From assembly GCA_905182985.1 (NCBI GenBank), contig CAJJDN010000005.1:504248-568247 (forward strand): a stretch of DNA of 64,000 bases, given 5' to 3'. Made by a program: the position numbers and the translations under genes. This DNA comes from Paramecium sonneborni (taxonomy: Eukaryota; Ciliophora; Oligohymenophorea; Peniculida; Parameciidae). A model generated the notes under the pieces. It was given only the letters and a program-made list of their open reading frames with translations, ran no database searches and was not told the DNA's origin. Below are positions 60,409 through 64,000 of this stretch, piece by piece (position 1 is the stretch's first letter; each line of letters starts with the position of its first letter).

Positions 60409-61592
60409 ATGAAAATAATTTAGTTGTTGAGTTTGGTAACATATGTATTAAGTGCAACCTTCTCAAGTACAAGTTTAAGTGATGCTTTACATGATAATGG
60501 ATCAGTTTATGGATGGAAAGAAGAAGAATAAAGATAATTTAAGAATTGGGTATAGGAAAATTAAAAAACATACAATAATGAATTTGAAATGATTTATAGA
60601 ATGGAAGTATTTGTGAAGAACTACAGAGCTATGAAAGTATTGAAATAATTATTAATAATCTTTTAGCATCATAATGAATAATTACCAAAAGATGTTTGGG
60701 GATTGAATATATTTTCAGATGAAACAACAGAAGAGTTAATGGATAAATTATTTATGAAAAAAGACTATGAAAAACATTATGAGACATTTAATGAAGACGA
60801 TTTGAATGCTATAAAAAGTGATAGTTTATCACATAATTCGTTTTTGTAAGCTGATAAAACGGTTGTGGTTAAAAAAGTAATAAAAAAAGGATCAGCTACT
60901 TCAGCAGAAGTGAAAACAAAAGTAAAGAATCCTCCAAGTTTAGAATGGTTAAAATAAGTAATTTCTATTTTATTAATATTTAGATTACAGAAGTTTAATA
61001 ATAAGGAAGATGTGGTAGTTGTTGGGCATTTGCAGTTTAAGATGTTACAATAAGTAGATTAGCTATAGCTAATAAAAATAAACTTGATTAATTATCTAAA
61101 ACACATTTAATTGATTGTGCTGATGGAAATACAGCAGGATGTGATGGAGGTTCTGTTGGTGATGCATTTGATTTTATTAATAAATATGGAACTGTTTATG
61201 AAAAAGATTATAGAGAATATGATTAAAAAGAAGGGGAATGTTCTAAACCTAAAGGTTCTATTGGATATAAATCATTTAAATCTGTTGAGGCATTAACCAA
61301 ATTTACTAATGATGATATTGAAACTGCTATGTAAACTGGACCTGTTACTATCCTTATGTATGCAGATGAATCCTGGCTTAGATATACTTCTGGTATTATT
61401 AATACTTGTGGATATCCTAAAGTTTCTAATTATTAACATGTTGTTTCTTTTGTTGCTTATGATACTTAAACATGGTTTGCTAAAAATTCTTGGGGATCTA
61501 AATGGGGAATGAATGGTTACTTTCAAGTCTAAAAAAATGGGGATACAAATTGTCTTGATAAAATTAAAAGAGTTACATATCCAATTATATGA
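60409..61592 (+). CDS. Papain-type cysteine protease (cathepsin L-like)
   Basis: A C1A peptidase precursor of about 385 residues; one intron, 60958-60983 (26 nt). A signal peptide (IIQLLSLVTYVLSATFS) is followed by an I29-type inhibitor prodomain with FKNWVQENQKTYNNEFEMIYRMEVFVKNYRAM and GLNIFSDET (ERFNIN/GNFD-like) and a long Lys/Ser-rich linker. The mature enzyme has QQQGRCGSCWAF (oxyanion Gln and catalytic Cys), GCDGGS, NYQHVVSFVAY (catalytic His) and FAKNSWGSKWGMNGYF (catalytic Asn). All catalytic residues are present. The His context is QHVV rather than the usual NHAV. Probably lysosomal/phagosomal or secreted. Several open frames on both strands at 61111-61526 are shadows of it. Confidence 0.92.
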
Positions 61593-61776
61593 GACATTCT
61601 AATATGATTTAAATATTCAAAAACGTCAATTTACATTATTAGTAATTATTATTATAATTCAATATCTTTTGATATCTTTTGTTATTAAATATTCATAACT
61701 TTCTTTAAAGGAAATATTTTAATTTGTCAATAAAAGATCCACTCATTCTTTCAAATAAATTATAAGTCTATTATTA

Positions 61777-62765
61777 TCATAATATTCTTAATTATACATT
61801 CTTTATATTATGCTATATTGCACCTGGAATTATAGATGGATCAGTACAAACCAACATTATATATGTATTATTTGTAAATTCAACGAAAAAAAATGTAAAT
61901 TTCTCTGTTTTAACTATTATTTCCTTAAAACTATTTGAATTTTTCTATAAAGTTAATTTAAATAATTGAATTTAATTACATAAACTTTAGTATTTATAAA
62001 TGTCTTTGTTTTATATTATAATAAATACCTTTTTTCTCGTTTTTTTCCAGAAATCCATAAGTCAAAAGAGTTGATTCATCAAAAAGAGCAATTTCATCAC
62101 AGTTACAATTTTCACGAAATGCCTTTAAAAAATCCTATAGAACATCTATATTTGGTATCAGACTTTGAAAAATATTAGATAAAGCGAAATAAAGAGAATT
62201 ATCGTAATATGAAGTAGTAAAAACATCTTTAATTTCTATATTTAAACCATCAGTTCTTTGTATAATTTGCTTGTGTTTACGCTAATTTGATATAATTATC
62301 ATTATACTTCAAAAAAATTCTTTCTTTCAGATTCCTTTATTTTTTCGAATTTATGAAATAAAACGAATACAGGAGCTTTAGGAGTATATTCTGATAACAA
62401 TCCTACATTAATTTTAAAAAGATTCAATTCATGAAGGAAAAGCTTTTCTTCTTTATCTGCATCAAATATATAAATCAAAACTTAAACATTTGAAAATATT
62501 GTAGACTTTTCAGTTGTTATATATTCTTCCAAAAATATATTCTAAAAAGTAATATTACTAATTTTACTTATTTCGTACTACGGCATAATTTAAACTTGAA
62601 ACTTTCCATTAATGTAAACGTACCTTAATCATTTAGATCTAATCCAAATCGTATTAATTAACTTGGACTAGTTTAGGCAAATATTATAGATTCAATTAAT
62701 GTTTTACCTTCTTCGCTTTAACCATATAATAGTACTTTCTTCAATTAGTTATCATTCTGAAGCAT
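61777..62765 (-). CDS. Rag-family GTPase (RagA/Gtr1-like)
   Basis: About 302 residues in four exons; introns of 29, 26 and 25 nt. The G domain starts KKVLLYGQSEEGKTLIESIIF (P-loop GQSEEGKT). VQVLIYIFDADKEEKLFLHELNLF and APVFVLFHKFEKI follow, like RagA's VLIYVFDVES and FCLVHKMDLV. The Rag-specific C-terminal roadblock-like domain reads FALSNIFQSLIPNIDVLQDFLKAFRENCNCDEIALFDESTLLTYGF and FTNNTYIMLVCTDPSIIPGAIQHNIKN, close to RagA/Gtr1. RagA/B-RagC/D heterodimers recruit TORC1 to lysosomes in response to amino acids. The G3 region reads LNDQVQIMPQYE instead of WDxGGQ, and the HKxD G4 is HKFE, so nucleotide handling may be altered. Removing the 29-nt intron also drops a segment that could be coding in another frame, so this junction is less certain. 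Confidence 0.78.
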
Positions 62766-62824
62766 AATATATTTACAATAACAAAACAATTAATATTTAT
62801 TTAGAACATATATTTAATTAACAT

Positions 62825-63755
62825 ATGGAAGAAAGATAATCATCTGTAAAGGGATTAAGAGATTACTTTTAAGGGATTGCTCAAAATCTGAAATAATAAA
62901 ATGACAATTATTTAACAATTAAATAAAATAGTACAAGTGTTCCTCCTTAAAGGAATAGCATAAATAGAGACTCAATTAAATTTAATGTTTAAAAGTTGGA
63001 ATCTTTAAAAGGAAATAAACAAGATGAAGAACATTATTTAAAGCTCATAAATTAATTGTAGGATAAAATAAAATATTATGAAGAAAGGCAAGATAATAAT
63101 GAATATGAAAAGCTTTTATAACGTTATAATGATTAGAAGCTTTAATTACAAAAATTATAATAAATGAATGATCAACTTAATGAAGATATTATATAGGCAT
63201 ATAACACTATTGCAAATTTAGAGTAGCAATAATAAAAATAAGTATTCGCTACTCAGAATTTAAATAATAAATAGAATATTCTCACATAAAAATTTAATAT
63301 TGAATAGAATGATAAAGAAATTTAAGTAAATTTGATCGAACCTATAATTGAGTAGAATAAATTGTTGCTTGAACGTTTGCATGAAAATCCAGAACCAAAA
63401 GGGAAGGAATTGATAATAATAAATTCAAGTTAAGCCATTGAATTAAGAAGATAGATGGAAACTTTGAAATAAGAAGTAACTATTTTAATGGTTACACTAG
63501 CTATTTGAAAGATTAAATTTTTATAATAATCTCATTCAAAATAAATAATTGTCAGAAATAAAAAAGAATATTAAAGTAGATATTTATCAATTTCATGACA
63601 CATATATTTAAATGTTTAGAAATATTAATAGGCCAATCTAAAATGTTGAATAAGTAAGCAAAATTTTAAGTCCAATATATTAAGATGAGCTAAACGAATT
63701 CCTCGGATAGTTGAGTGATTTTTTAGATAAATTCAGATTAGTTACTATTTTATGA
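62825..63755 (+). CDS. Coiled-coil protein of unknown function
   Basis: About 301 residues; one intron, 63476-63500 (25 nt). The first ~60 residues are polar (SVPPQRNSINRDSIKF). From there a long, nearly continuous Gln/Glu/Lys/Leu/Asn coiled coil runs to the C-terminus (YYEERQDNNEYEKLLQRYNDQ, MNDQLNEDIIQAYNTIANLE, LLLERLHENPEPKGKELIII, FLGQLSDFLDKF). Splicing joins METLKQE to LFERLNFYNNL in register. No family recognised; a structural role is likely. It is 59 bp from the divergent Rag gene start. Confidence 0.68.
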
Positions 63756-63776
63756 ATTAATTATATTATAAATTAA

Positions 63777-64000
63777 ATGTCACAAGCTTCCTTTACTGGC
63801 TTTATTACAATACAAGACATCAAAAAACAAAAATATGATGTAAATCATTTATTAGATCCAAATTATGATTAATTTGTGAGAGATATATTACCTATTAAAA
63901 TTTAAAACTTTGAGATTAAAAGACTTGAATGGGATGATTTTTCTGGTGAACCAAAAAAAGAATCTCCTTGGATTGCTCACAGTTATTGGGATATTAGTTA
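63777..64000 (+). CDS. 5' end of an unrecognised gene, cut by the window
   Basis: Starts MSQASFTGFITIQDIKKQKYD and stays open for 74 codons to the window end without a TGA. Pieces such as RDILPIKIQNFEIKRLEW and PWIAHSYWDIS suggest a globular protein. No identification is possible from this length. It begins 21 bp after the coiled-coil gene. Confidence 0.55.

Noticed and set aside
61111..61526. Open frames on both strands inside the protease gene
   Set aside because: They overlap the catalytic domain of the papain-type protease in other frames.
62560..62640. Apparent -1 frameshift in the Rag GTPase gene
   Set aside because: A 29-nt GT..AG intron reconciles the frames, so no frameshift or programmed slippage is needed, although the junction remains to be verified.
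1..64000. CRISPR arrays, insertion sequences, rRNA, telomeric repeats (C4A2/C3A3 type)
   Set aside because: None found on either strand by eye; the window is internal eukaryotic chromosome sequence.

Overview
The window looks like somatic (macronuclear) DNA of a ciliate, most likely a Paramecium. It is extremely AT-rich. Genuine protein families read through only if TAA and TAG are Gln and TGA is the sole stop. The genes carry tiny GT..AG introns, mostly 20-29 nt. One gene encodes what looks like a trichocyst matrix protein, which is ciliate-specific. All gene models below are my own hand translations under this code, with introns placed by frame continuity; no alignment was run.

Layout. 0.7-6.8 kb (+): 20S proteasome beta-2 subunit, a DnaJ protein, an unknown protein, and an EF-hand/PH/CAMK-type kinase. 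7.2-11.3 kb: small unknown and coiled-coil genes around an HP1-like chromodomain protein. 11.3-17.6 kb: a decayed CK1-like kinase, a divergent DUSP/USP-type protein without recognisable catalytic residues, a TEY-type MAP kinase and an LC8-like dynein light chain. 17.6-26.8 kb: a decayed region with two single-N junctions, each flanked by an exact ~1.3-kb repeat (probably unmerged contig ends). It holds an unknown gene, ribosomal protein eS30, a short SP-RING (PIAS/Siz-like) gene and an aquaporin. 26.8-33.9 kb (-): a giant TARBP1/Trm3-like tRNA 2'-O-methyltransferase, a coiled-coil gene and asparagine synthetase. 34.7 kb: tRNA-Cys(GCA). 36-41.5 kb (-): trichocyst matrix protein and an XMAP215/CKAP5-like TOG protein. 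41.5-47.5 kb: DHHC palmitoyltransferase, an unknown gene, an IQ-motif C11orf65/MFI-like gene and an RCC1-repeat protein. 47.8-53.7 kb (-): a multipass membrane protein, a Cys-rich GPI-type surface-antigen-like protein and a four-to-six-span membrane protein. 54.3-64 kb: a large Gln-rich coiled-coil protein, a ZNF207/BuGZ-like zinc finger protein, an ARM-repeat protein, a cathepsin-L-like protease, a RagA/Gtr1-like GTPase, a coiled-coil protein and a gene cut by the window end.

Genes are monocistronic and tightly packed: intergenic gaps are often 30-150 bp, one convergent pair has stops 1 bp apart, and one divergent pair has starts 39 bp apart. No operon, CRISPR array, transposon or phage was seen. 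The contents are housekeeping plus ciliate-specific genes; no single multi-gene pathway is encoded. The more unusual items are the PKD-like kinase architecture, the putative pseudo-deubiquitinase, the HP1-like protein, the Rag GTPase without a standard G3 motif, and the assembly junctions.
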